Assembly (NCBI GenBank): GCA_958421275.1
Contig: CATZLI010000003.1
Coordinates: 124,001 to 188,000, forward strand
DNA: 64,000 nt
Source of the DNA: an uncultured Collinsella sp.
GTDB taxonomy: Bacteria; Actinomycetota; Coriobacteriia; Coriobacteriales; Coriobacteriaceae
Direction: 5' to 3'
Under the pieces are notes generated by a model that was not told the DNA's origin, made no database searches, and worked only from the letters and a program-made list of their open reading frames with translations. How positions within the stretch are numbered: the stretch's first letter is position 1; each line of letters opens with the position of its first letter. The translations under genes and the position numbers were made by a program. Below, one piece after another: positions 8,680-17,669 of the stretch.

Positions 8680-9609
8680 CTAAGCAGCGAGATCGGATGC
8701 GTCTTGGTAGGACGCCATAGGACGGGTAGCGCCCGCGACCGTGGTCACCAGATCGCGAACGCGGGAGAACGTGGCAGTGACCGCCTCGTTGGCACGGCTG
8801 TAGTCGACATCGCGCTCGTAGAGCGAAACAAGCGCACGGCCCATGCCGTAGGTGCCCGCGGCAGCAGTGAGCGCCTTGACGGCAAACCCAATATGCGGCG
8901 TCTGTTTGACGAGCGCGCGGGTGACCGCGCGGATCACAAGACCGCCGGCAAGCACGCCCACGACCTCGTAGCCGCGCTCAGGCTTAATGCCGCGTCCAAA
9001 GACGGCAGCGAGCTCAAAGAGCATGCCCACCTGCGCCAGCGCCATAACGGGATAATCGGCGCCTGGCAAAAACACCAGTGCACCGGTCGCCATATTGGTG
9101 AGCGCGCACGAGGTGATGATACGATTGGCCGCCGCGATGCGCATGAAGGCAAAGTTCGCCGCAAAAGCCGTTTCCTTGTCGGTGCGGTCGAGAATCCAGC
9201 GGGCAAGCGTCTCGAGCAGATACGTCTTATCGGTTGCCGCTACCACGCCGAGCATGGGCGTGGACTCCTCGATAAACGGCACCTCCACAGCAGACTCGGC
9301 AAGCACGCACACGGGCGCGCCGGCGATCACGAGCTCCTGCACGGCACTCTCCAAGCGGTCGGAACCACACGAGAGCACCAGCACCACATCGGTATCGGTC
9401 TTTGGAGCAATTCGCTCCTCCCCCAGACGCTCGACGCGCACAATGCCCGAGGTCGTCTGCGGCACAAAGGCGTCTCGCACCGTCTCGGCCAGAAAGCGCG
9501 AGGCGGACGAATCCAGATAGACCGAGACGCGCACCGGCGTATCGGAATCCTTCTTAACGGACGCGCCCATCTTAAAAGCGCGGGTCAGCTTATCTACGGG
9601 TATTTTCAT
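8680..9609 (-). CDS. Membrane-associated protein, DUF697-like C-terminal half
   Basis: I do not recognise a function. The first 145 residues look like a Rossmann-type domain without a P-loop (VVLVLSCGSDRLESAVQEL). The second half has hydrophobic Ala/Gly-rich helices (NRIITSCALTNMATGALVFLP, LAQVGMLFELAAVFG) like the DUF697 region found at the end of some membrane-linked GTPases. It is 309 residues, with GGAGGGG seven bases before the ATG. It starts 18 bases after rodA, so it is probably part of the elongation-complex operon. Confidence 0.6.
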   Translation of the reverse strand: MKIPVDKLTRAFKMGASVKKDSDTPVRVSVYLDSSASRFLAETVRDAFVPQTTSGIVRVERLGEERIAPKTDTDVVLVLSCGSDRLESAVQELVIAGAPVCVLAESAVEVPFIEESTPMLGVVAATDKTYLLETLARWILDRTDKETAFAANFAFMRIAAANRIITSCALTNMATGALVFLPGADYPVMALAQVGMLFELAAVFGRGIKPERGYEVVGVLAGGLVIRAVTRALVKQTPHIGFAVKALTAAAGTYGMGRALVSLYERDVDYSRANEAVTATFSRVRDLVTTVAGATRPMASYQDASDLAA

Positions 9610-9627
9610 AGCAAACCCCTCCAGCGG

Positions 9628-10854
9628 TTACGCGGCGCCCGAACGATGCCGCCATATGGATTGTACGATACCCACCGTCAGCAGCTGAATCATCATCGAA
9701 GACGAACCGAAGCTAATAAACGGTAGCGGAATACCGGTAATCGGCATCATGCCGATGCACATGCCGATGTTTTCGAAGGTCTGGAACGCCCACATGCCAA
9801 CGATGCCAACACACGAAAGACGCAAAAACAGCGACTCACACTTAAAGGCGACGCGAATCGTCGAAAAGATCAGCAGCACGTACAAGCACAGCAGCAAAAA
9901 GGAGCCGCAGAAGCCAAAGGTCTCGGACAAAAAGGCGAAGACGAAGTCGGTATGGAACTCGGGCAGAAAGCCGCCGGCAGACTGCGTCGCATGGCCCAAA
10001 CCCTTACCAAAGAAGCCGCCCGAGCCAACGGCGATAAGCGACTGCTGCAGGTTGTAGGCATCGTCCGAATCGGCATTATCGGGGTCGATAAAGACCGTCA
10101 GACGGTTCATCTGATACTGCTTGATGAGCACATCGTGGCCGAGCAACGAATCAAAGACCGAATCGAGCGCCAGGACGAGGGCCACCAGGCCCACGAGCAG
10201 GGCCAGGGTCGACAGCACCCATTCGCGGCGTGCACCGCTCATACAAATGACGATGGCGCCCGAAACCAGCACGACCAGGCCCGAGCCCAGGTCTCCCATG
10301 GCGACGACGGCCAAAAACGGAATGGACAGCATGCCGCAGAGCTTGACGTAGTCGCGAACGGTATCGATGCGGCCGTTATACTGCGATCCAAGCGTAGCAA
10401 TAAAGAAGATGGTGATGAGCTTGGCAAGCTCAACCGGCTGGAATGTCAAGCCGATACCGGGAATCTTGATCCAGCCCGTCATGCCCAGACCGCCCGTATA
10501 GGACAGACCCGGAATCTTGGGCGAGAGGATCACGATCAGGTCGATGACGAGCAACGCCGTCGAGAAATTGGAAATACCGCGCAGATCGGTACGCCAGACC
10601 AACACCGCCAGCACCGCTCCGATGCCGATTCCCAGCAGATGGCGTGAGAACGAAGCATCGGCCTTAAACTGCGAAGCCGACCAGATGATGATGGCACCGT
10701 AGGCGACGAGCGCCACAGTGGCCACGAGCACACCGATATGCACCTTTTGGCGAAACGTGCCGCGCGAGGCCGAAAGTTGCTTGTTGACGCGGTCCAGGCT
10801 GCTGCGAGAGCCGGTCTTGGTTGAACGGAACAGATCCGCCGGAGAAAAATCCAT
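9628..10854 (-). CDS. rodA: Peptidoglycan glycosyltransferase RodA (SEDS family)
   Basis: Polymerises lipid II glycan strands during side-wall growth together with PBP2. It is a polytopic SEDS protein of 408 residues with about ten membrane helices; the family ending ITGIPLPFISFGSSSMM is present. AGGAGG precedes the ATG. It begins nine bases after mrdA, its cognate transpeptidase, so the two should be made together. Its position in the mre series argues for RodA rather than FtsW. Confidence 0.93.
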   Translation of the reverse strand: MDFSPADLFRSTKTGSRSSLDRVNKQLSASRGTFRQKVHIGVLVATVALVAYGAIIIWSASQFKADASFSRHLLGIGIGAVLAVLVWRTDLRGISNFSTALLVIDLIVILSPKIPGLSYTGGLGMTGWIKIPGIGLTFQPVELAKLITIFFIATLGSQYNGRIDTVRDYVKLCGMLSIPFLAVVAMGDLGSGLVVLVSGAIVICMSGARREWVLSTLALLVGLVALVLALDSVFDSLLGHDVLIKQYQMNRLTVFIDPDNADSDDAYNLQQSLIAVGSGGFFGKGLGHATQSAGGFLPEFHTDFVFAFLSETFGFCGSFLLLCLYVLLIFSTIRVAFKCESLFLRLSCVGIVGMWAFQTFENIGMCIGMMPITGIPLPFISFGSSSMMIQLLTVGIVQSIWRHRSGAA

Positions 10855-10863
10855 CGCAACCTC

Positions 10864-12933
10864 CTATCGAACCGAAGAATCGCCCGAGGCCGAAGAGGTA
10901 TCGGGCTCGTCATAAATCACGCCGAGCACGTCGCGCACGACATGCATCGCGGTATCTGAGCCGCCGCCGCCCTGCTCCAGAACAGTAGCGATGACATACT
11001 TGGGATCATCGGCCGGTGCATAGGCGCAGAACCACGCGTATTCGTCCTCGCCACTTTTCTCGCCCGTGCCCGACTTGCCGTATACCTGCGGCGTCAGGGT
11101 GCCAAAGTGAGCCGCCAGGGACGTCGATGCCGTGTAAATCACGTCATGCATGCCGTTGCGAACAAGAGCCAAATCCGAATCACTGTTGATCTTGGCCTCC
11201 AGGCGCTTCTTCTTGCCCTTGCCGTTGTACTTATAGGCATCACCGTCGCCATCGCGCGACACGGCAGACAAAAACACGTGAGGCACGTACTGTTTGCCGC
11301 CGTTGGCAAGACCCATATAGGCGCACGCCATCTGCAGGGGCGTCACCAGGATGTCGCCCTGGCCGATAGCAATGTTAGTCATATCGCCGGCATTCCACTT
11401 GCGGTCCTCGGCAGATGCGTCGGTGAAGTACGACTCTTTCCACTCGGCATCGGGAATACGGCCCGCGCCCTCACTCGGCAGATCGATACCGCAGGTCTTG
11501 CCTAGGCCCCAGCGACGAAAGACCTCCTGCAGGCCCTCGGAATGTTGCTCGTCATAAAAGAACGCCTTGCCCATGTCATAGAAGACGGGGTCGCACGAGT
11601 TGGCGATACCCGACTGCAGCGTCATGGTGCCGTGGCCAGACGTCAGCCAGCAGCGCTTGCCCCAAGCCTTGCCCAGGCCCGTCCAATAGCCCGTGCAGTT
11701 GGTTGTCTGCGTTGAAGTGTAGGTTCCAAACTCAAGACCGGCCAGTGCCGAGAGCGGCTTGATGGTCGAGGCCGACATGTACTGTCCGCTAATGGCGCGG
11801 TTGAGCAGCGGGTGCGAACCCTTGTCATCATTGAGCTCGGTCCACACGTCATTTGAGACACCACCGATAAAGACAGACGGATCGAACTTGGGCTGGCTCG
11901 CCATGCCCAGGATCTCGCCATTGTTGGGATCGAGACACACCACAGCGCCGTTGCCGGCATTACTGTAACCAGTGGTCTTGGCAAGCTCGATAGCGCTCGC
12001 CAGCGCCGTCTCACAGGCCTGTTGGATCTTAAGGTCGAGCGTGAGCTTAATGTCGGAGCCGGCCTTCGCGGGCACGGCACCGGCCTGACCGGTCACATTG
12101 CCCGAGGCATCGACCTTGACGGTCTGCTCGCCACGAATACCCTGCAGCAGGTTTTCGTAGTAGCTCTCAACGCCCGCCTGGCCCACGATATCGCCCGACT
12201 GGTACGTAATCTTGCCAGCAGAAGCATCATCATCGCCAGAGGTTTTCTTATTCTGAGCCTCGAGCTGCTCGGAGGTAATGGTGCCGGTATAGCCCAAGAT
12301 ATGGCATGCCGTCTCGCCATACGGATACTGGCGCTCGGTACGCTCGGCAATCTTGACGCCCGGGAACTCGCCGGCGTGCTCCTGAATATAGGCAACCGTG
12401 GAGCGGCGGACGTCCGTCGCAATGGTATGCAGGCTCTGGGCGCCCTCTGTATTGTCCTGGATATTGCGCAGAACCGCCACGTAGGGCATACCGAGCACGT
12501 TGGCAAGATGGCGAACTAAAACCTCATCCTCGGCAAGGTCGCGGTAGGCCACGACAGCAAGTGAGGGACGATTCTGGACAAGCGCCACGCCATTGCGGTC
12601 GAGGATGCGGCCGCGCACAGCGGGTGTGGTAACGGTACGAGTCTGATTACTATTGGCCTGTTTCTCGTAATAGTCCGACGAGACCATCTGCATGCCCCAC
12701 AGCTTGATGGCAAGCGCCGCAAACATCGCGCCTACGCCCGTGGTGAGGATGGAAAAGCGGCCCTTAAAGGCGGTCGCCGCGGTATTGCCCTCGCCCTCGG
12801 TGGCGCGCGGGGCCGTTCCATGCTGCGTATCGTAGGTAAAACGGGAATCGCCACGACGCATGATGACCAGCGCGACCACGATGGCCACAACCAGCACGAT
12901 ACCGGCGATAATAACCGTCAACTGGGAAGACAT
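10864..12933 (-). CDS. mrdA: Penicillin-binding protein 2, elongasome transpeptidase
   Basis: Class B PBP that crosslinks side-wall peptidoglycan. Active-site Ser389 is in STIK (389-392). The second motif is probably SCD in IANSCDPVFYDMG, and the third is KSGTGEKSG near residue 620. The dimerisation domain starts RGRILDRNG at 108. Two hydrophobic stretches (about 5-25 and 62-80) suggest either two membrane passes or an extended anchor, which differs from a simple single-pass PBP2. It is 689 residues, with GGGGAGG before the ATG. Confidence 0.93.
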   Translation of the reverse strand: MSSQLTVIIAGIVLVVAIVVALVIMRRGDSRFTYDTQHGTAPRATEGEGNTAATAFKGRFSILTTGVGAMFAALAIKLWGMQMVSSDYYEKQANSNQTRTVTTPAVRGRILDRNGVALVQNRPSLAVVAYRDLAEDEVLVRHLANVLGMPYVAVLRNIQDNTEGAQSLHTIATDVRRSTVAYIQEHAGEFPGVKIAERTERQYPYGETACHILGYTGTITSEQLEAQNKKTSGDDDASAGKITYQSGDIVGQAGVESYYENLLQGIRGEQTVKVDASGNVTGQAGAVPAKAGSDIKLTLDLKIQQACETALASAIELAKTTGYSNAGNGAVVCLDPNNGEILGMASQPKFDPSVFIGGVSNDVWTELNDDKGSHPLLNRAISGQYMSASTIKPLSALAGLEFGTYTSTQTTNCTGYWTGLGKAWGKRCWLTSGHGTMTLQSGIANSCDPVFYDMGKAFFYDEQHSEGLQEVFRRWGLGKTCGIDLPSEGAGRIPDAEWKESYFTDASAEDRKWNAGDMTNIAIGQGDILVTPLQMACAYMGLANGGKQYVPHVFLSAVSRDGDGDAYKYNGKGKKKRLEAKINSDSDLALVRNGMHDVIYTASTSLAAHFGTLTPQVYGKSGTGEKSGEDEYAWFCAYAPADDPKYVIATVLEQGGGGSDTAMHVVRDVLGVIYDEPDTSSASGDSSVR

Positions 12934-12946
12934 CTACGGGCCTCCC

Positions 12947-13513
12947 CTATTTGAGCTTGCGGGTCTTGGGCTTAAAGCGCATACCCGTCTGGCGTCCGCC
13001 ACGTGCGGAGAATCCATAGCCGGACTGCGGCACGACACCGGACATCAAAAACGGAATGGCAACCAGACCCGTCAGGATCGAGGACGGCAGCGCATGGCCG
13101 AAGATCGCCACAACAAAGCTCGTCTCCAAACCCATAAACAGCAAGATGATGCTGTAGATCACATTAATGACGAGCGCGAAGGCGCCCACAGTGACGCCGC
13201 GCGCACTCGGGGTACCGCCCGTCTGACCGACGGCGCTGTGCACCAGGGCAAAAGAACCCACGGTCAGCAGGAGCGACATAACGCCCACCGGCACGGCAGC
13301 GGACAGGTCATAAAACAAGCCGCTGCAAAAACCGCACACGACGGCACGGGTCGGGTCGCCAGAGAACACGCTTAGGCACACCAAGATAATCATGAAGTTG
13401 ACGCGACCGCCCGCAATGGAGATCTGCGGTGCCAGGCCTGCCTGCAGCAGCACGCACACGATGGCGGCGATTACAAACGTGCGGGAGCTCATCCCCTGCT
13501 CGTGTAGATCCAT
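12947..13513 (-). CDS. mreD: Rod shape-determining protein MreD
   Basis: Small integral membrane component of the elongasome. It has about five or six membrane helices and the typical GDPTRAVVCGFCSGLFYDL segment. I start it at the ATG at 13513, seven bases after a GGGGG ribosome site, giving MDLHEQG; an ATG two codons earlier is too close to that site. It ends in a basic tail. It lies between mreC and mrdA in the standard order. Confidence 0.88.
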   Translation of the reverse strand: MDLHEQGMSSRTFVIAAIVCVLLQAGLAPQISIAGGRVNFMIILVCLSVFSGDPTRAVVCGFCSGLFYDLSAAVPVGVMSLLLTVGSFALVHSAVGQTGGTPSARGVTVGAFALVINVIYSIILLFMGLETSFVVAIFGHALPSSILTGLVAIPFLMSGVVPQSGYGFSARGGRQTGMRFKPKTRKLK

Positions 13514-13524
13514 GGACATGCCCC

Positions 13525-14523
13525 CTATTCGCTCGAGCCGGAATCGGTCGTCTCGGACGCGTCGGAACTGTCATCCGAGCTCTCGTCCTTCGTCTTGGTT
13601 GCAGCATCGCGCGACGTTCCCTGCGGCGTGCTGTTGGCCGTGCTCACGTCCTCATCCGAGGCCGACTGTTCATCGGTCAGCGAGGTAATGACCAGCACTT
13701 CCTCGTTGTTCTCGGCCGTTGTCTGAGCGCGCACCACAATGGTGTAGTACACGTCGTTTGCCGATTTCTCAACCGACGAGACGGTGCCAAGCGGAAGGCC
13801 CTTGGGGAACACACCACCGATGCCCGAGGTCACGATGATGTCGCCGACTTTAACGTCGGAGTCGACGCTCACGTACTCAAGACGCAGCGTGCCGTCAGCC
13901 TGACCCTGCAGCATGCCCTGAGCGCGCGTGTCCTGCACCATAGCGGACACGCCCGAGTTCTCGTCGCCAATCAGGCGCACGGTCGACGTTTTGGCCGATA
14001 CCTCGATAATCTGGCCGATAACACCGGCAGAACTCGTCACGGGCATGTTGATGGTAAGGCCGTCGGCAGAGCCCTTGTCGATGGTAACGGTCGAGGTCCA
14101 GGCATCGCCGGAGGCACCGACAATACGAGCTGCGGTCGATTTAAGGTTGTAGGTCGACTGCAGGCCGACCAGCCCCTCCAGACGCTCAGCGGTCTTTTGA
14201 GCCTCGGAGAGCTCAGCAACCTTAGAGGTCAGTTCCTCGTTTTGCTTCTTGAGTTCGTCGAGCGTGTCCTGCGACGCCGTAAGGTTAGAGAACACGTTGC
14301 CGATGGCATTGAAAGGAGCCGCCACAGCCGAGCCCACAAAACGCACCGGCGAGGTAATCGTCGTTACGCCCGAACGCACGGCATGAATCGGCCCTGCCTC
14401 GCCCTCGCGGATGTAAAACGTGAGCAGCAACACCGAAATCAGGCTGAAAACAATCAACGGGCGCATACCCGTTGATTGTCGCTTGGTATTCAGATTTGTG
14501 GAGAAACCCGAAGATCGTGCCAA
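13525..14523 (-). CDS. mreC: Rod shape-determining protein MreC
   Basis: Bitopic scaffold linking MreB filaments to the outer wall enzymes. A membrane helix (about 22-38) is followed by a coiled coil (about 85-117, LDELKKQNEELTSKVAELSEA). The periplasm-side beta domain has the family phrases GVIGQIIEVS and GDIIVTSGIGGVFPKGLPLG. The last 55 residues are a Ser/Thr/Asp/Glu-rich low-complexity tail. It starts with TTG behind AAGGTGG. It is 21 bases after mreB. Confidence 0.93.
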   Translation of the reverse strand: MARSSGFSTNLNTKRQSTGMRPLIVFSLISVLLLTFYIREGEAGPIHAVRSGVTTITSPVRFVGSAVAAPFNAIGNVFSNLTASQDTLDELKKQNEELTSKVAELSEAQKTAERLEGLVGLQSTYNLKSTAARIVGASGDAWTSTVTIDKGSADGLTINMPVTSSAGVIGQIIEVSAKTSTVRLIGDENSGVSAMVQDTRAQGMLQGQADGTLRLEYVSVDSDVKVGDIIVTSGIGGVFPKGLPLGTVSSVEKSANDVYYTIVVRAQTTAENNEEVLVITSLTDEQSASDEDVSTANSTPQGTSRDAATKTKDESSDDSSDASETTDSGSSE

Positions 14524-14544
14524 ATGGAATCCACCTTTTGGAAA

Positions 14545-15588
14545 TTAAGCATTGGTCTGGACGAAGCCGCCATCAAACGCATTGGCCTCGAGCACGCGGG
14601 CACAGCCGTTAACGACGTTATCGAGCGCCGTGGGGCTGACGTTGACCGAAACGCCGGTCTCATCGCGCAGACGCACGTCGAGTCCGCGTAGCAAAGCGCC
14701 ACCACCGGTCAGCAAAATGCCGTAGTACATAAGGTCAGAGGCAAGATCGGGCGGCGTGGCATCGAGGGCGTCCTTGACGGCCTTGGCCATCTCGTCGAGC
14801 GGCTTGTTGAGCGCGCGACGAATCTCCTCGCTCTCGATGCGCACGGTCTTGGGCAGACCGGTGATCACGTCGCGACCGTTGACCTCGACGTCGAGCTCGT
14901 CCTTGAGCGGCACAGCGGAGCCGACCTTGATCTTGATGTCCTCTGCCGTACGCTCGCCGATGGCAAGGTTGTAGGCATCACGAACGTGCGTGAGGATGGC
15001 CTGATCGAACTCGTCGCCTGCAATACGGATGGACTGCGAGACGACGATGCCGCCCATGGCGATAACAGCGACCTCGGTGGTACCGCCACCGATGTCGATG
15101 ACCATGGAGCCGGTGGGTTCCTCGACGGGCAGGTCGGCGCCGATAGCGGCGGCCATAGGCTCTTCGATCAGATAGGCCTGGCGGGCACCGGCCTGGATCG
15201 TGGCCTCAAAGACAGCTCGCTTCTCGACCGACGTGACGCCGGAAGGAACGCAGACGACAACGCGCGGACGCGGGGTCCACGGATAGCGCTTCTCGGACGC
15301 CTTGTCGATAAAGTAGCGAAGCATGGCCTCGGTAACATCGAAGTCGGCGATGACGCCGTCCTTCAGGGGACGAACGGCCACGATGTTGCCGGGCGTACGG
15401 CCGAGCATGCGCTTTGCCTCGATACCGACCGCCAGGATGCGCTCGTCGTTCTTGTCGATGGCGACAACAGAGGGCTCGCGAATGACGATGCCCTTGCCGC
15501 GCACGGAGACAAGCGTATTTGCGGTGCCGAGGTCGATGGCAAGATCGCCCGCATAGCTACCGAAGAACATATCCATCAAAGAAAACAA
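14545..15588 (-). CDS. mreB: Rod shape-determining protein MreB (bacterial actin)
   Basis: Actin-like filament protein that positions elongation machinery. Nucleotide-binding motifs DLGTANTLV (about 19), IDIGGGTTEVAVIAMGGIV (about 163) and LTGGGALLRGLD (near 295) are intact. The N-terminal amphipathic membrane anchor MFSLMDMFFGSY is present. It is 347 residues. The start is TTG at 15588 with AGGAG close upstream. It is the first gene of the leftward rod-shape operon, showing that this organism has an elongasome. Confidence 0.97.
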   Translation of the reverse strand: MFSLMDMFFGSYAGDLAIDLGTANTLVSVRGKGIVIREPSVVAIDKNDERILAVGIEAKRMLGRTPGNIVAVRPLKDGVIADFDVTEAMLRYFIDKASEKRYPWTPRPRVVVCVPSGVTSVEKRAVFEATIQAGARQAYLIEEPMAAAIGADLPVEEPTGSMVIDIGGGTTEVAVIAMGGIVVSQSIRIAGDEFDQAILTHVRDAYNLAIGERTAEDIKIKVGSAVPLKDELDVEVNGRDVITGLPKTVRIESEEIRRALNKPLDEMAKAVKDALDATPPDLASDLMYYGILLTGGGALLRGLDVRLRDETGVSVNVSPTALDNVVNGCARVLEANAFDGGFVQTNA

Positions 15589-15633
15589 CGCAACTCCTGA
15601 TGTGTTGGATGATTGCTGGAAAACTACTAGCTC

Positions 15634-15681
15634 ATCATACTAGCGCAAGCCCGGCACCTCACTTGCGGTGAAGCGCCGGGC
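15634..15681 (-). promoter_or_regulatory. Hairpin and -10 box upstream of mreB
   Basis: A GC-rich stem with 7-bp arms (15649-15655 and 15675-15681) follows the TPR gene and has no T run, so it is at best a weak terminator. Just after it on the minus strand is TATGAT (15639-15634), a good -10 match for an mreB promoter. No clear -35 is seen. Confidence 0.4.
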
Positions 15682-15703
15682 AAAGCTAAATCCCATAAGG
15701 TCA

Positions 15704-17008
15704 CTACTGGTTGTCAGCAGCCGAGAAATCCATATCGAGCGAGGAAACGGCCCAGCCGATATGGTTGTCGGAGCGCACGAATTTGACGGTGTACTCCTGC
15801 TCGCCGCCCTTGGACAGCGATGCCTTCACCTTAGCGGTCGTCTCGGTCATGGACTGATCCATGCCCTCGACGGACACGGTGGCGCCCTGCGGAATCGAAG
15901 AGATGATCATCGACTTGGCGTCCTCGGACAGACTCGAGGCCAGGCAAGACTCGGCCTTTGCGGTGTCACCGTCCCCGGCAGCCTGGAACAGATCGGAAAC
16001 GATAGACTCCTGAGACGGGAACCCAAAGCCGCGCGTGTAGGCAAAGCCCAGACCGCCCGCGGCGATCAAAATGAGCAGAAGCAGCACGATGAAGACTTTG
16101 AGACCCGTGTGGCGATGGCGACGACGGACCTTGGCCTGCTTACGATCCTGACGGTCCTGCTGGACCATCTCGGACTCGGACAGCGTAAAGAAGCCGGTGT
16201 CCGAGGGATCGGGCATAAACTGACCGGTCGCGCCCGTAGGATCGAGCGGATCGACGGCAGGAGCGTCCATCGCGGGCGCCGGAGCCGTGGCCATAGCCGT
16301 CTGGGCAGACAGTGCGGCAAGCGAATCATGCACGCGGGCAAGCTCATCGGCCTGCTCGGAAGTGAGCTGGTAGATGCCATCGGCAGTAGCGGCGTTAAAG
16401 GCGCCGAGTGCGTCGGAGGGACGGCCGGCGGCAGAAAGCGCCTGACCCATGCCGGCATTGAGCGCACGCGTGTCGTCGCGGGGGCCGGCAAAGTCGATAG
16501 CCGTGCGGTAGGTCTCCACGGCATCCGCCGGACGGCCGAGCTTAATGAAGCAACGACCGAGCTCGCCGAGTGCGGCGGCGGGAGCCGGATTGGCGCCGTC
16601 GATGGCAGCCTGACGGAAGGCAGTACCCGCGTTGGCATAATCGCCCGACTGGAACAGCGCATTGCCCAGGCCCAGATAGGCCTTGAACGGCGTGGCATAG
16701 GAAGCATCCTGCGTAGCAGCAGAGAACGCCTGGGCGGCCGTCGTGTAGTCGCCCACGGCGGCGAGCGCCTTGCCGCGGTTGGTGAGCAGCGCGCCGCGCT
16801 TGCCGTAGGTGCCGTCGTTGAGGGCGGCAGCATAAGCCTCGGCGGCCTCGGCATACATGCCCAGGTGCATCAAGGCGTTGCCACGAAGGTGGTCGGCCTC
16901 ACCCATAATCTCATCGGGAGTCTTTGCCGCCCCAAGCATCTGGGCTGCAGCGGAAAAATCACCCGCGCGGTAAGCGGCGCGGCCCTGTTGGATCAGCTGG
17001 CTATTCAA
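15704..17008 (-). CDS. TPR-repeat protein with single membrane helix
   Basis: No known name. Residues 1-220 form Ala-rich tetratricopeptide repeats (AAYRAGDFSAAAQML, GKALAAVGDYTTAAQAF, GNALFQSGDYANAGTAF and others). A proline/alanine linker leads to a basic stretch (RRRHRHTGLK) and one membrane helix at about 306-328. An outside domain of about 100 residues has a compact alpha/beta look. By the positive-inside rule the repeats are cytoplasmic. Such proteins often scaffold envelope complexes, but here that is inference. It is 434 residues, divided from mreB by a hairpin. Confidence 0.75.
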   Translation of the reverse strand: MNSQLIQQGRAAYRAGDFSAAAQMLGAAKTPDEIMGEADHLRGNALMHLGMYAEAAEAYAAALNDGTYGKRGALLTNRGKALAAVGDYTTAAQAFSAATQDASYATPFKAYLGLGNALFQSGDYANAGTAFRQAAIDGANPAPAAALGELGRCFIKLGRPADAVETYRTAIDFAGPRDDTRALNAGMGQALSAAGRPSDALGAFNAATADGIYQLTSEQADELARVHDSLAALSAQTAMATAPAPAMDAPAVDPLDPTGATGQFMPDPSDTGFFTLSESEMVQQDRQDRKQAKVRRRHRHTGLKVFIVLLLLILIAAGGLGFAYTRGFGFPSQESIVSDLFQAAGDGDTAKAESCLASSLSEDAKSMIISSIPQGATVSVEGMDQSMTETTAKVKASLSKGGEQEYTVKFVRSDNHIGWAVSSLDMDFSAADNQ

Positions 17009-17019
17009 GGAAGTCCCCT

Positions 17020-17562
17020 TTACTCGTGAACGATCTCGACATGGACGATCTCGTCGCCGGCACGCAGCTGCGAAATCACATCGAGACCCTCGACCGTGGT
17101 ACCAAAGACGGTGTAACCGGAATCGAGGTTATGCTGGGCACCCAAGCAGAAGTAGAACTGCGAACCCGCGGAATCGGGGTCCATGGAGCGTGCCATGGCA
17201 AGGGCACCATCGACATGGCTGTTGCGCGGATTGGTGGCAAACTCGCCCTTGATGCAGTAGCCGGGGCCACCGGTACCGGGCATGCCGTCGGGGCCCTCAA
17301 GGCCGGCAGCGACGTCGGCGCCGGACATGTCGCGGGTATTGGGGTCGCCACCCTGAATGACAAAACCGGGCACATAGCGATGGAACTTAAGGCCATCATA
17401 GAAACCCATTGTGGAAAGCTCGCAGAAGTTCGCGACATGAATGGGAGCGCCCTCGCCGTCAAACTTGACCTTGATGGTACCCTTCGACGTCTCGATAACG
17501 GCGCACTCGTCGCCGGCAAGCTGATACTCGGGCGTGTAGAGCTCTTTCTTAAAACCAAACAT
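17020..17562 (-). CDS. Cyclophilin-type peptidyl-prolyl isomerase
   Basis: Catalyses proline isomerisation in protein folding. The active-site signatures FHRYVPGFVIQGGDP, MARSMDPDSAGSQFYFCLG and GYTVFGTTVEGLDV are all present. There is no signal peptide, so it is cytoplasmic. It is 180 residues. It starts from its own promoter and lies 11 bases upstream of the TPR gene, so the two are probably co-transcribed. Confidence 0.93.
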   Translation of the reverse strand: MFGFKKELYTPEYQLAGDECAVIETSKGTIKVKFDGEGAPIHVANFCELSTMGFYDGLKFHRYVPGFVIQGGDPNTRDMSGADVAAGLEGPDGMPGTGGPGYCIKGEFATNPRNSHVDGALAMARSMDPDSAGSQFYFCLGAQHNLDSGYTVFGTTVEGLDVISQLRAGDEIVHVEIVHE

Positions 17563-17601
17563 GTGGTTCCTTCCTCGTGCGTTTAAAGCATATTTGTACG
17601 A

Positions 17602-17631
17602 ATTGTAGCAATAAGCATGCGCTTACATCAA
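17602..17631 (-). promoter_or_regulatory. Promoter for the cyclophilin gene
   Basis: On the minus strand TTGATG (17631-17626) and TACAAT (17607-17602) lie 18 bases apart, giving a leader of about 35 bases. This is one of the better promoter matches in the window. Confidence 0.55.
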
Positions 17632-17669
17632 TTGCGCACGTAGGTTATGCCGACTATGGCGAACTAATT

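Noticed and set aside
15668..17029. A 453-codon plus-strand frame opposite the TPR gene
   Set aside because: The minus-strand TPR protein has real repeats and a membrane helix. The plus-strand frame is a GC-rich shadow.
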